Positions 45,444 to 57,671 of a stretch of DNA of 64,000 nucleotides are shown here, piece after piece. The notes below the pieces were generated by a model. That model searched no databases. It was not told where the DNA came from and saw only the letters and a program-made list of their open reading frames with translations. Source of the stretch: Archegozetes longisetosus (lineage: Eukaryota > Arthropoda > Arachnida > Sarcoptiformes > Trhypochthoniidae); assembly GCA_018873245.2 (NCBI GenBank), contig JAEMBT020000007.1, forward strand, positions 9,307,129 through 9,371,128, read 5' to 3'. Positions within the stretch are counted from its first letter, which is position 1, and every line of letters starts with the position of its first letter. Both the position numbers and the translations under genes were made by a program.

Positions 45444-47111
45444 ATGAGTTATCTCAAGTTATTTGTATATGTCTCAATCGGACTCCTATTGAGAATAACT
45501 CTTAGATTCAGTTCATATCAGAATGAGATCTCAAATCGTGTCGAAGTCTCATCACCGGTCACCTCATGGAAAAGAGGTATCAATCGAATAAGAAATGAAT
45601 TGGGCTGAAAAACGCCCATTCCTTAGATTGATTTAAACTTAAACTGTTTATCTTTCAATACGATAGCCATCGAAGGCGTAACTCTAATCAATTTAGGGAT
45701 ATCTCCATATGTTGGCGACACTTTCCACGAATCACCACTTTTTCTGCACTTCTATCACCTGTTAATTACATCTGTGAACGAACTAATTCCTTATATATTT
45801 ATTGCGATCGATATACTAACAGCGTTATTGCTCTGCTCTGTCACTTATCGACAATTAACTCATTTAAAACTAATTGAAGAACAAAGAATGCAAAGTCTAC
45901 CACAAAAAGATGACATCAAGAAGCTATCGATTGATAATAACTCAATAAACGAGTTATCATTGAAAGTAGCGGTCATTTACTTGTTATCCCCATATTCGTT
46001 GCTCTCGTGTGTTGGTCAGTCGACCAGTGTCTTGACCAACTTCTTGATGGCACTTGTCTTTTACACCAGTGCTAAACAGTATAGAATACTGTCGACTGCT
46101 TTGTTGGCCTTATTATCCTATCAATCGTTCTATCCTTTAATGATGATAATTCCAATCATTATGATTATTGAACAGCAAAAGTGTTTGAATAACAAGAAAG
46201 GAGTGACAGCTGTTCAATACTCGTCTCCATCCGTCAGATTCTCGATGCTAGCAACGCTTTCCTTATTCTTGATCTTTCTATTGGCTCTTTTACTATTGTC
46301 GCATAACTTGATGGGAAACAGTTTTGATTTTATTTCTTCAACCTATGGCTTTCTGTGAGTATTACTTATTGACCGAAACTAAAGCTATAGTTTAACGTCT
46401 ATTGCAGTTGGACCGTACCTGATCTGACACCAAATATTGGCATATTTTGGTATTTCTTCACCGAAATGTTCGATCATTTCAGAGATTTCTTTCTTTGGAC
46501 ATTCCAAATAAATGCCTTTATTTATGTAATTCCTTTGGCGTTGACTTTGAGGTAACTTTTTTTCGAGCTTGATTTTAGCATTTTGATAATGCTCAATTTG
46601 ATTCAACAGGAAAAATGCATACTTTTTGAGTTATGTGTTATTGATATTACTATCTCTGTTCAAACCTTACCCAACTGTGTCTGATTTTGCGTTGTATACC
46701 GCATTACTGCCTCAATGGACACATTTGTTTACGCGTAAGAAAATAGTAGGAAAGTTGTTTGAAATAACAGTTTAATAGATTTTGATTTGTTTTAGATATG
46801 AAACAAGGACTCATAATAGCGTGCATGTTCATATCATGCAGTGTCTTAGCACCTATTTTGTGGCACTTGTGGATTATCATGGGAACAGCAAATTCCAACT
46901 TTTACTTTGGTGTTACTTTAGCTTATAATACGGCTCAAGTAATAATGAATTGATTATCAACTTAGACATGATTTTAATATATACTTTTATTCATTAGATC
47001 TTTCTTGTGACTGATCTTTTATTTGCCTTCGTAAAAAGAGAATATTATATCGAAAATGGAGTTATTACCGGTCCTGATGGTAAACTTGCAAGACTGGAGC
47101 TCGCATTTTAA
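45444..47111 (+). CDS. PIGU: GPI transamidase subunit PIG-U
   Basis: Six exons: 45444-45576, 45667-46354, 46408-46551, 46610-46734, 46796-46938, 46998-47111. Phases agree and give 448 residues (human about 435). It is a multi-pass ER membrane subunit of the complex that transfers GPI anchors to proteins. Recognisable stretches are [75 protein letters not shown] and [20 protein letters not shown], the last two covering conserved luminal loops. All introns inside the second half are short (53-61 nt). The start codon is the first ATG after a stretch with stops. Its last exon ends 32 bases from the BOP1 stop codon on the other strand. Confidence 0.95.
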
Positions 47112-47128
47112 TTATTTAAAGTCAACTA

Positions 47129-47134
47129 AATAAA
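47129..47134 (+). terminator. Polyadenylation signal of PIG-U
   Basis: AATAAA lies between the PIG-U stop (47111) and the BOP1 stop (47144). Cleavage would be expected downstream of it, inside the antisense of the last BOP1 codons. Confidence 0.55.
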
Positions 47135-47143
47135 AACAAAGCT

Positions 47144-49715
47144 TTATGTAAATAATCTGATTGTCGCATCTGCTCCTGCAGAGAATATCCAAGGCTGAAG
47201 CGGGTGAAAGCAGCACTGAGTAACTCCTAAATTCTTTTGTATAGCATGTCCTCTCAGTATTTTTACGGGTACTATTAGAGGGTTTTGTAACAAATCACTG
47301 TAAACCATTCCATGAGAAACAATAACAGTTCCGTCGTCTGAAGCAGAAGCGAATAGAGGATAGCGTTGATGGAATGCAACACTTCTAATCGCTTTCTTAT
47401 GATAACGTAATGTTTTGTAAGGCTTTGTAGAGAGGTCCAGATCAAACCAACTTAGTCTCAAGTCATAACTTCCAACTATAATATTATCGCCTAATAATAA
47501 TAAAATTTTATTAATTAATTGAATCAGATGTTAGTCTTTTTTCATACCTGCTGGATGTACAGACATGCTTGAAATTTCGTTACAGTTTGGTAACAATTTT
47601 TTAGTCATTTCTTGTTTAATTAGATCATAAACACGAACTGCTCTTTTAGTGGCCACAAAAAAGAATGGTCTCGAAGGATGAAAAAGAACGCATTGTATAA
47701 TGCCTTTAGATTTTTTAAACGGAATCTTTAAAGAAAATGATGATTTAATAAAATTTATCATACTGAGAGTGATTTACTGAAATATTACCTGAGATTTTCT
47801 CTTAGATAAATGATGAATGACTACTGATTTATTAGCGCCACTCGGCATAACTGAAGCGAAATAATCTCCGGCGTAATGCCAAGTGATTTGTCTGACCTCA
47901 AACCTATGCTTGATTACAACCCTAATTCCACTTTTCCACTCTTCACTCAAACCATTTTGTTGATCAATAACCTGCCAGTCAACAACACTATGATCCGTTG
48001 ATTCAGTTTTCAAATTTTGTTCTTCGTTTTCATTCAGCGAAGACTTGAATAACATGTCAGTCTCGTTGATCACAAACTTATCGCCAACATTTGGATTTAT
48101 AATATAGACGTCTTTTCCGACAACAACAGTACAAATACACTTCGACCTATCGGGACACCAACTGACGTCGGTGATCGAACCGCTAAATTTGATGACATTC
48201 AAACACCTGCCCGTCAGCACTTCCCATACCCTGAGAGAGCAGTCATCACCTCCTGAAACAAAGAATTGACCGTTTGGCTCAACACTAATACATCGAACAA
48301 TATCTTCGTGACCCTTATAAATGAGCGATTGAATTGATGGGAACGGTTGAAGATCACGCGGTCGCGGAAGTTTTGGTATTAAATCTTCAGGATTTACATT
48401 TGCCCTTAACTTTCTAGCGCGTGGACATAGATATAAATCAAGTAATCGCTCAAATCTTTCCTGAACAAACTTTGGATATGCCGGAACTCTTCTAAGAGAT
48501 GAGTACTTTTGTGGAATAAAATTAAGGCTACGTTCTTCTGGCTCTTGTTCCAACCATTTCTGCTTCTCTTCTTCGGTAAGCAAATATTCTGGCGGAGGAT
48601 TATATGACTCTTGATGTCCAGGAAGCTTGAGTTTAGGTGCAGGAATGTATCGTTCGATTCTCTTATTTCTTTCGTCTGTTTTCTTTTGCCATAAGTCATA
48701 GTTGAAGACAAACGGTCCGTCTTTTTGTTTTGGTGGTTTTGGTTTCAATCTTGACCTCTTTATGGCTGCAACCAATTTGCTGACTTTGCGCTTCTCGGAA
48801 AGAGATGGTATGAAACTAGCTTTAGTTTCAGGCCTGTTAGTCACAGGATGAACCATCTTTTCATAAGTGAAGAAATCAATGAAAGGCTGATACGGATCGT
48901 AATTGGGATCCGGATATTTGCCTTTCTTCACTCGTTGCACCAAATCTACGTCATCATCAGTCAGAATAACGTTTTGTCCCGTCAAACGATCTTTCACTGT
49001 TCGCCAATACAACGGATCGTCCATTTTTCTCAAGAACTCATCAACCTCGTCGACTTTTGGCGGTTTTATTATTTTTTTTCCACTCCAGTCGTACCCGATA
49101 TGTAAGTAATCGTTATACCACTCGTGTGGAATGTTTCCAATCGTATTCCTCAAGTCCTAAATTAAAAGACAAACTTAAAAATTGCTGCATTTATTAATAA
49201 TTTCAATCACCTCTTCATCTGAAGAATCGATTTCGTATTCGTCAAAATTGGCCACATTTTTGCTCTTCTTTTTAGGTTTAATTAAGTTTTCAATTTTATT
49301 GCTTTCAATATTATTATTGATATTATTTTGCGAACCATTTTCACTGTTATTGTCAGACAAATCGACTTCATTATCACTTTTATCAGAGTCCATCTCATTT
49401 TCTTCATCTTCACTCATGTCTTTCAAATTGATCTGAAAATATAAGAGTTAACACAAAAAGTAAAGAATGCCTTCAATTCAATACATTTTCAGTGATTTCA
49501 ATATTATCATCATCATCGTCGTCGTTGTCGTCGTCGTCATCATCATCTTCTTCTTCACTATCAGCTGACTCTTCATTTGAATATTCACTTGTATTGTCGT
49601 CACTATCAGATCCGTCTTCTTCTTCTTGTTCCTCCTCTTCAGACTGGCTGTCGTTACTATAGTTTTCCTCCTTTTTTGCTGAACTGTTTTTTAGGATTGA
49701 TTTGATTTTGGGCAT
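47144..49715 (-). CDS. BOP1: Ribosome biogenesis protein BOP1
   Basis: Five exons on the minus strand: 49715-49485, 49432-49211, 49156-47789, 47725-47548, 47490-47144. Phases agree and give 781 residues. BOP1 (yeast Erb1) is part of the PeBoW complex with PES1 and WDR12 in the nucleolus and is needed for 60S subunit maturation. The first two exons encode an acidic low-complexity region with a long Asp run. The BOP1 N-terminal domain follows ([20 protein letters not shown], then [20 protein letters not shown]). A WD40 propeller begins near [17 protein letters not shown] and ends with [20 protein letters not shown]. All family hallmarks are intact. The start ATG opens [12 protein letters not shown]; the open frame upstream has no ATG. 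Confidence 0.95.
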
Positions 49716-51818
49716 AATTGCAAACAAAATAAAATTGATCTAATTACGAGAAAAGATGAGAAGCGTGTATAACTTTGTTATTAAAATATTGTATTGAAAG
49801 GAATAACACGTGCGAACGTAAACTTGAAGTTTTAAGTCACTTTTAAGAGCGCCTCCTTTTAGACTAATTTAAAAACATTTCAGATTTCAAGAAAAGCCAC
49901 TAAACTACTGGGTACATAGTCACCCTATCTGTGCCTTCATTTGCACCAAATCCTCACCTAAGGAAGATATGTGGAGCATTCAAGCATTAGTTCTACTGCT
50001 AGTGGCCATTCGCCTAACCTAACCTAATATAACCTAACTCACTGAACCTATATGGAAATATTGAACTTGATCTAATTAAGCGAATGGCATGCGTAGCGTA
50101 CTAGACATAAAAGGCAAGTTGAGTGCTCCACTTAACCCCCGTATACCTATATGCAAGTATAGAGCGAGGATCTGCCACAAGATCTATCATAAGATGATGA
50201 GTTTGATTAAATAGTCTGTTAATTGTATTTCTAGTGTTAGTAGAACTGTCAGCATTTTCTGCAAAACTCACATGAATTGCAAAAATAGTTGAATCATATA
50301 GTTTCCTACTCTAAAAGCTTTGATTTAAAACTTTTTGCTAATCATTGAGCTCAACTAAAACCTAATATAACTGTCTATACAATTGAATGAAAATAAGATA
50401 GATATGGTTTACTCATAGAATAAATATACGTGAGGAAAGATTTTATTTTCTTACTACTACCCCTCAACTGAATAGCGAAAGTTTAAACTAACAAAAATGT
50501 CTTACGAGCTGAAAGATGAAAGATCATCAAGTTTTAAAGCTTGAGAAAAGTTAAGGGTTTCAAAGGAGTTATAGTGAATGAAGTGACGTGTAAAAGTAAA
50601 TAAATTAGAATTGCCGGATTCAAATTTCAACAGAAACCATTATAACAACTAAAGAGTAATAGTTAGAATGGAAAGAAAAGTTATGCATTTTAAACATTTT
50701 GGTGCGCACTCTCTTTGAAACAAGACTAAAAGCCTTAAAGGCATTATACGATTGAAGAATTTGGGTGTTAAGCGGATGACTGAAAAACACGATAAAAACT
50801 CTCTAGAATGCCAATCACTCAATATAATTATAATAAAAGGCTATTATTTGATGAATTTACAATTTGGAATAAAAATTATTGTATTTTTTGCTCCAAATCT
50901 AGACTTAAAAACCTATTAGAAGATGAATATCTCAAATGATATAGTTGTTAACCATTGATTTATTTATAATTTATCATACATTTTATAATGACATCGCTGC
51001 CAATTTAGCCGTTTGAATGACTGAAACTTTCCAAAAATCATAATTGCATTACAGGAATATTTGGAGTTGTGCTGCGAGTCAACAAAGTTTGAAAATAGTT
51101 TTAATACAAATTTAGAGTTTTGTACAGACAATAATGAGTTAAGAGAAAAGATTGCACAAAATTTACAGAACTTAACCTGCAATAAATACAAAACGTATAA
51201 ATTGATGGTTGTAAAGATAAAATTTAACTGATTTATCAAAAATAGTGGTTTTCACTTAATGAACAAATATATGCGGTTTATATGAATCTTAAATTAATTG
51301 AATGGGAATGTCATACTTTGGAGCGAAGAGCAATCAAATGAGCTGTCGATCAAATTTCCTAAATCTTAAGTATAACTAATTTACATGAATTGTCTATATT
51401 TTGAACATATCTATAACATTCGAGGCGATGGCACAATAATTTGTTACATTAATTGCTTCGTTTGTCGTATCTTTGAAAATTTGTGATCCAATTAGTTTTC
51501 ACAATTTCTTATCAAACTTTAGATCGATTGAGGACAATATTTTGCATCAGAATCATGTATATAAAAGCCTTTGAAAGGCACGAAAATTTCGATCATCAGC
51601 AGTAATTAAGACTTAAAATGAAAATTTGCAAACATTTTCTGAAAAGATGGTAGTTTAGGATCAAAATGAAGACGAATCTCTCTGAATATTTGTAATTGGA
51701 CCAAACTGTAGAGAACGAGCAAAATCGAATTAGTTATCATATCCTAATTGCTGTAAGTCTTCTTCATATTCTCAAAGATAATTAACAAAGAGTCCTAATT
51801 GTATTGACATGTGGGACA
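49716..51818. other. Intergenic, 2.1 kb
   Basis: Between the BOP1 start and the DOK-like stop, both on the minus strand. It includes a short CCTAA-type run (50013-50038) and a weak inverted pair around it (near 49968 and 50125). A minus-strand frame at 50964-51239 is AT-driven and could be 3' UTR of the adaptor gene. No gene was recognised. Confidence 0.45.
50013..50038. repeat. Short telomere-like CCTAA run
   Basis: CCTAACCTAACCTAATATAACC and following bases: four imperfect copies of the complement of the arthropod telomere unit TTAGG. A second run in the opposite sense lies at 45081-45092. They are too short to indicate a telomere. Confidence 0.5.
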
Positions 51819-52956
51819 TCACTTGTATAGACTGGCCCTAAGACTGCATCGAGTATTTAACTTAAGACATGGAGAGTTTGATTGAGTGATTCGGTGATTA
51901 GACAAAGAAGTTTGATGACTACAATGGCGTGTAAACTGTCCCGCAGTTTCATCATTATTATCGAAATCATTTTCATATTCCTCGTGAGCCACCGCAGAGT
52001 TATCTCCTGTTAAAGCATATGAAGATATTGCTCGCGAACACGAAATCGATGTTGAGTTGGTTTGACCTGATCTTCGGGTTTCGATTTGAGGCAAATCGAT
52101 AGGATGAGGATGTTTTTTGATTTTATGATGTGCTTCAGCGATGGCGAGTGTGGCATGGTGCACCTTGCGGTAGATCTTCTCTCCCTCAAGTGTGTGAAAG
52201 ACAAACATTCCCTCTCCTGTGGCGCAATGTCTTCCAGCCTCAAACGTGAATTTGGTTAAATCCGAGCCTAAACGGAGTGAAGGGATTGAGTAATGAAAGG
52301 ATAAAAAAGGTAAAGAGTAAGAAATACCATATCGTCGGAGAGCAGTGAGAGGCCAGGCGACTAATTTGAGCTTAGAATTGGCGATATCCCATAAATAGAT
52401 ATTTTCATGAGTCACTTGTAATAAACATTCTCCAAAAACATCTAACTTTGATGTAGGCATCAAATAGACGTGGAATTGTTCTTGTAATTCTTTCTGTATT
52501 CCAGGTCTTAGAACGTCTGGCTCTCCAGTCGCCAGACCTGGTGGTGGCAAAAGACATTCTTGAATCGATAGCTTGACCCAAGTGTCTGCTTCTAAGTCTG
52601 ATTGGACAATAATTTTATCATTAGAAAACTCATGACATGTTCAATGTGTTCATGTCACATCTCTTACCAGAATCACATGCAAAACACTTGTTTGTTCCGT
52701 CATGAAAATTGATGGCAAACGCATACTTTCGACAACTGGCAGGCAATCGTGAAATAGTGGCCACATTTGTCAATAGAGATGTTTTGTGATGACCAGCAGT
52801 TCGCGCACTCTTCTCATCGAAATACTTTTCGAGACGAATCGGGCCTTTACTGGAAGCGCGACGCAAAATAATCCACCGTTTCTGCCAAACACTAATGGAT
52901 TTACTTTTGACACGAATATATCCCTGTTTGACAATATCACTCAGATCAGTTGCCAT
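51819..52956 (-). CDS. Dok: DOK4/5/6-type docking protein (PH-PTB adaptor)
   Basis: Three coding exons on the minus strand: 52956-52668, 52597-52328, 52267-51819. Phases agree and give 335 residues. It is a membrane-recruited adaptor downstream of receptor tyrosine kinases. The PH domain begins DIVKQGYIRVKSKSISVWQK and ends near CFACDSDLEADTWVKL. The IRS-type PTB domain runs from EQFHVYLMPTSKLDVFGEC through LRRYG-SDLTKFTFEAGRHC to IYRKVHHATLAIAEAH. Both match vertebrate DOK5 closely. The C-terminal tail (from about residue 250) is Ser/Asn/His-rich and short. The second intron is only 60 nt and has no in-frame stop, so retention would insert 20 residues in the PTB domain. I start at the ATG of MATDLSDIV, although an open frame extends further upstream without family similarity. 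Confidence 0.92.
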
Positions 52957-53785
52957 TTCATGCAATTGACTTGAATCAATTGAATTGAGCCAAACTGTGA
53001 TCAGTGCGAAACTGATAGGTGCAGAGTTGATGACTGCAGAGCTGATAACTGCAGAGCTGATGAATGGACACACCTATGAAGTGCACACAAACATATTATG
53101 CATCCTTAGATCGAAAAAACACTGATTCACAAACGCAAGTATGACTACAATTGGGAGAACTGTTGAGCCGACATATGCTAATAAAGTTTATATGAAAGAT
53201 ATCCCATTTTAGTGTCGACTCAATAGCTTGTGCGATATACTTCAGTTGATATACAGAGAAACTGCGATAAAGTTGACATACAGTTGACTTGGAGCCAAAC
53301 CAAGAGCTAAGCTTTTTATTATGGGTTTAACACATCAGTGACAAAACAATGCAAACAAACAATTGAACGACTGTGTGCACTATCGCAACCTTAAGTCAAT
53401 TTAGTGACCAAAAACAGGATGGGTTCAAACAAAATTGATATTATGAGCAAAAATGGAATTGATATTAAACAAAAAAGAGACTTAAGAGAATAGGCTTTAG
53501 TATAGTGACAGCGCGGCAGTGACTGGAGGCAAAGCTTTGCTGACCTAAACGTAGGAATCGATTTACAAAGAGAAGAGAGAAAGATAGCTGAGTGTTAGAG
53601 AGGGCCTGATGTAAATTGTATGCCATTTTTCTATACGTGGCTATTACCACAGCAACTCAGCCTTCCTCTATTTCCTCTCCCAAAACTTCTTTCCTCTCCA
53701 AATGGATTCTACTCTGAATCTCCCCATTTCTTAAACAACCCCCACTTCTCTTTGATCGCCTCAGGCCTTTTCAAAAACTTCTTTT

Positions 53786-53880
53786 TTAGACCTGCAGTTA
53801 CTCTTAGACTTGCAGATACCCTGTTAGACCTGCAGATACTCTCTTAGACCTGGAGTTACTCTCTTAGACCTGCAGTGAAT
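53786..53880. repeat. 20-bp minisatellite, about 5 copies
   Basis: Unit TTAGACCTGCAGTTACTCTC repeated nearly five times with substitutions; the first copy is 18 bp. Most copies contain a PstI-like CTGCAG. Confidence 0.8.
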
Positions 53881-56400
53881 GCATTTTAGAAATTATACTA
53901 CAAATAAAAAAATGAAATGCTTTGTGTGAAAAACTAATACAACAACTACTTTAGGTTCCAAACTCTGGCATCGCTTCACTCCAGAGAAAGTCTGATTATT
54001 CTCTCCAAACCAATGACTACAGTTTTCTTTAGAACATTTTTTTTCTTTGCTACGCTTTTTTTTAAGTGAATGTTGCGATCAGTAGCACTTGTTGGCTGTT
54101 TCTGGAGTACTAGTTCTGGTAGGACAGAAACAATTTTCACCCAAACCTCAGTTTTGCTTGATTTGGTTTATTTTGATACTAAGTACTATCGCATGACTGA
54201 GTGATTTGCTGTCTTGCGACAAGTGCCTGTTCGGTGGTTCGGCGTCAAAATACATTAGAATGAGTGCTCTCAGAGACCTCATAGACAACATGCATATTAG
54301 CAAAACAACCCCTATAGTAATGTCTTTGCCATGTAATTATACCTCTCATCTGATTCGTAAAATTTTTCTCTCTAAATCTTAATGGCTTTACATTCCCACC
54401 AGTTCTTATGAGAGATATAGTTCTTAATCGACTTAAAAAAGTTTGATAATATAGTTTATAGAAAAAACGTCCAACATTTGTAAGGCTTAGACTTGTACCG
54501 AACAACTTTCTGTCTTATATAAAAATAATGCTACTGTTAAAACGCTCAACTTTGATTGATATTAAGCTCACAAAACGATTTGATATCTGGACTTTTAAAA
54601 CCTTTCAACTAGAAAAGAGTGCGTTAACTCATATAATCTTCTCTACTATTATGTTTATACTGTATGTAAACAAAATTGTCAGAAGTATATTAGACGAAAA
54701 CAGCATCTGAAAATGCAATAAAATAAACTAAAACCTTCTTTGTGTGATTGAACGACTCTCATAATTGACTTATTTTTCTCTATTAAAGTAATAGCCCTGA
54801 AAGTAGTATGACTTCACATTAGATCGTTGTGTCCGATCGTTACGGTCTGAAGAGATCATAAAAAATAATTAGTAATTCAATACAGCATGACTTAATGATA
54901 ATTAGGACGATAACAAATGTGATCATCAAGTTTATTATTCAGTTTTTTCACCACATTATAAAATCTTTTTCGAGCCTATCACTACTCCAAATGAATTCTG
55001 AGTTCTTTACTCAAAATACTTTTAGACTTATTTATTGAATTTAGAAACTCTCTCAGAATCACATGAAATCAGTTGAAATAGAGTTTATGTCAAATTGATT
55101 TTAGCCAAGTCTAACAAGAGAGAGCAGTGAGAACTGAGAGTTAAATGAGGAAAATATGTTTATTTACTTGGTTTTGGTTGCAAGTTTTGGCACGACTACA
55201 TTAGTGCCACTTCACTCAATCTGCCCGTAGCTTCGAATACCGTAAATATATAATTTGTCTGCTCTACTGTATATATTTTAAAAATAACTTCACATCATTG
55301 TATAGCTCGCAAAGCGATAACTCGTAGACAAAACTTGCAGCATTAGCTCCGTTTGGACACTAAGCTAAAAAGAAAAATCCAATTCCGATTCAATCGAACC
55401 TCAGCCTTATTTCAAGCAATAAGCCATTTGTTCGTAATTGATCGTTTAAAAAATATCATTCTATCAACTGCTCAACTTTTCAGTTTAGAATCTATAACTT
55501 TATGACTTTATGGCTTTTAGCAACTTTGAGAAACTTGACTGCCATTTACTTGTTTGAAAAGATTCTTTTTCAGTGAATAGGTTCGAGAATTACTTCTGTA
55601 ATTTGACTTAATTTGATTAATATATTCAGCTATCTACCAATTAAATAAAAAGGAAAGTAGTCATAGCAGAAGATATTTGATTCATATTGCAACATCTGTA
55701 TTTGTTTCTCAAATTAAACCCTTAAATGAAACTTGACAAAGACTTCATAAGAATTAGTGAATTAATTGTGCGAATATTACCATTAAAAAGAGATTAAGAT
55801 TTGCATTTACGGGTTGGTAATGCTATTTCCTTTAGTGACTAATAAAATATGTTCACTCTATATGTTGTGCTATTAATATCTCATTTTTCATTGGATCAAT
55901 GACTGATCTGAAGCTCATAGGTTGGTAACTATAAGCCCACGGGCTGGACATAAGAGGATCTTCTTCTTTACATCTCGTCTCTTCTCACAAATATATATAA
56001 TTGAGATTTACATCAAATTATAAACTTTCTCTTATACTTCTGACTATTTAGTCAATTTTTCAATTATGTTCATTTGAATCGCAACTTTTAGCGCACAAAT
56101 GCTTATGATTTTGATGTTTGAAAACAACTAAGAATTGGCAAATTATCGATAGTTTTGATCTTTGAGTTTATTTGATTTTCTCAGCAGAGTCTTTGTTGAC
56201 AACACAATAAAAGCCATATTAATTGCAGCAAAAAATGTTTATATAACTGATCTCTAGACAGTATAGAACATTCAATTTTGACCTTAGATCATAAATTATT
56301 TGATATACCGTTGAATTAGTGCCATAAAGTTGAGTTCAAATAACAAAAGCAGATATAACTTTATAGCAAAAACCTCTGCAGTATGATAACCAAAAGAATA

Positions 56401-56402
<2 letters not shown>

Positions 56403-56450
<48 letters not shown>
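56403..56450. repeat. (AG)n microsatellite
   Basis: An uninterrupted AG run of about 48 bases. Confidence 0.95.
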
Positions 56451-56453
<3 letters not shown>

Positions 56454-57622
56454 AAAAGTAGAAAAGATGAATAATAATTATTAAGAAAGACTTACTGGCA
56501 ACGATATTGATCGAAAAGGGGTATGTTCATAGTAGAGCATGATGTAATACAATAGTGTTCGATAGAATGATGCGATTACGTTAGCTTAATGGATGGCCAA
56601 CAAATAAAATGATTTCCTGGAATAAGTTGGGCACTAAAAACAAGCAATTATTGTGGAGTAAACGTTTCATTAATGATCGTAAGAGGCCAATCGGGCATAT
56701 ACTTGAAATAAGACGATCTGATCATTCTTGATGAAGCAAAGGAAACCCTGTGGCTATGAGTGCAAGTTTGTATTGATGCCAATTTATGAAATTGCTGTTT
56801 GGCTAATATGAGAATCGCTGTTTGACTAACATTAAAGTCGTTCTTTGGCTAACATCAAATTCGCTCTTTGACTAATACAAGCAATTCATACAACCTTCGT
56901 AACAACTATCAGTTAATGCTATTACCTATTCCTAAAGTTCAGGCTTTCAAATCACTCAAGAGTTGGGCTCTTGAAAAAAAACATCAAAACTAAAAATATG
57001 TTTATAAAAAACAGTCAGATCTGATCTGCTTTCAATATAAAAGTTCGTGAATCTGTGGTTTTTAGAAAGTTTTCGCTAGACTGCAGACGATGTGAACGGC
57101 AGACTAGTTTCACTTTGCGACCGAACTCGTTTGCCTCGGGTTAAGTCATATTATCGCAGTTAATGACAACTCAGTACAAAAGTTTTGGCTGCGGCAGTCA
57201 TTTAGCAGAGACCTAGCTTTTAAACCACTCCTCACTATTCACTTCTATTCAAATCTTATGCAAAAATTATTCAAAAAATCAAACAATACTGTCTTTTTAC
57301 TGATGTTTGCAAGACTCATCTCAAACTAATATCTGTTGGCCTTATTTTATTTGACCCAACATTGAATGTTAAATAAATGAGGTTTTCATACTAAAGAAAA
57401 TAATGTGATTCCATTCGTCATATCAAGTTTATTTGTATTGAATATTTTTATTTGTTATCAAACTTAATGGTCGCCAGTTCAATTTTCAAATCTTCATCAT
57501 ATAAAAGTTTCAATTTGCCGTTTTTAATGGTTATCCAAGTTTAATAACTCAAACCATTAGTGAAATATAGATCAACATCTGAGCACTCAATGCAGATGAA
57601 ATTGGAGGACAGAAATAGAGTC

Positions 57623-57671
57623 ATATCTGTAATTGAATTAGCATTAGAGATAGGACTTTATGGCAGAGACC
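57623..57671. repeat. Second copy of the dispersed repeat
   Basis: ATATCTGTAATT ... AGAGATAGGACTTTATGGCA matches the core of the 18187-18259 element in the same orientation. The terminal inverted words are not preserved here. Confidence 0.5.

Noticed and set aside
54245-54505. Minus-strand 86-codon frame
   Set aside because: No ATG at the start and no domain. Some stretches look protein-like, so a decayed gene is possible, but I cannot support it.
57062-57140. GC-richer island with possible exon boundaries on both strands
   Set aside because: Short frames exist on both strands and neither matches a known protein. It might be an upstream non-coding exon of the DOK gene, but nothing in the sequence decides it.
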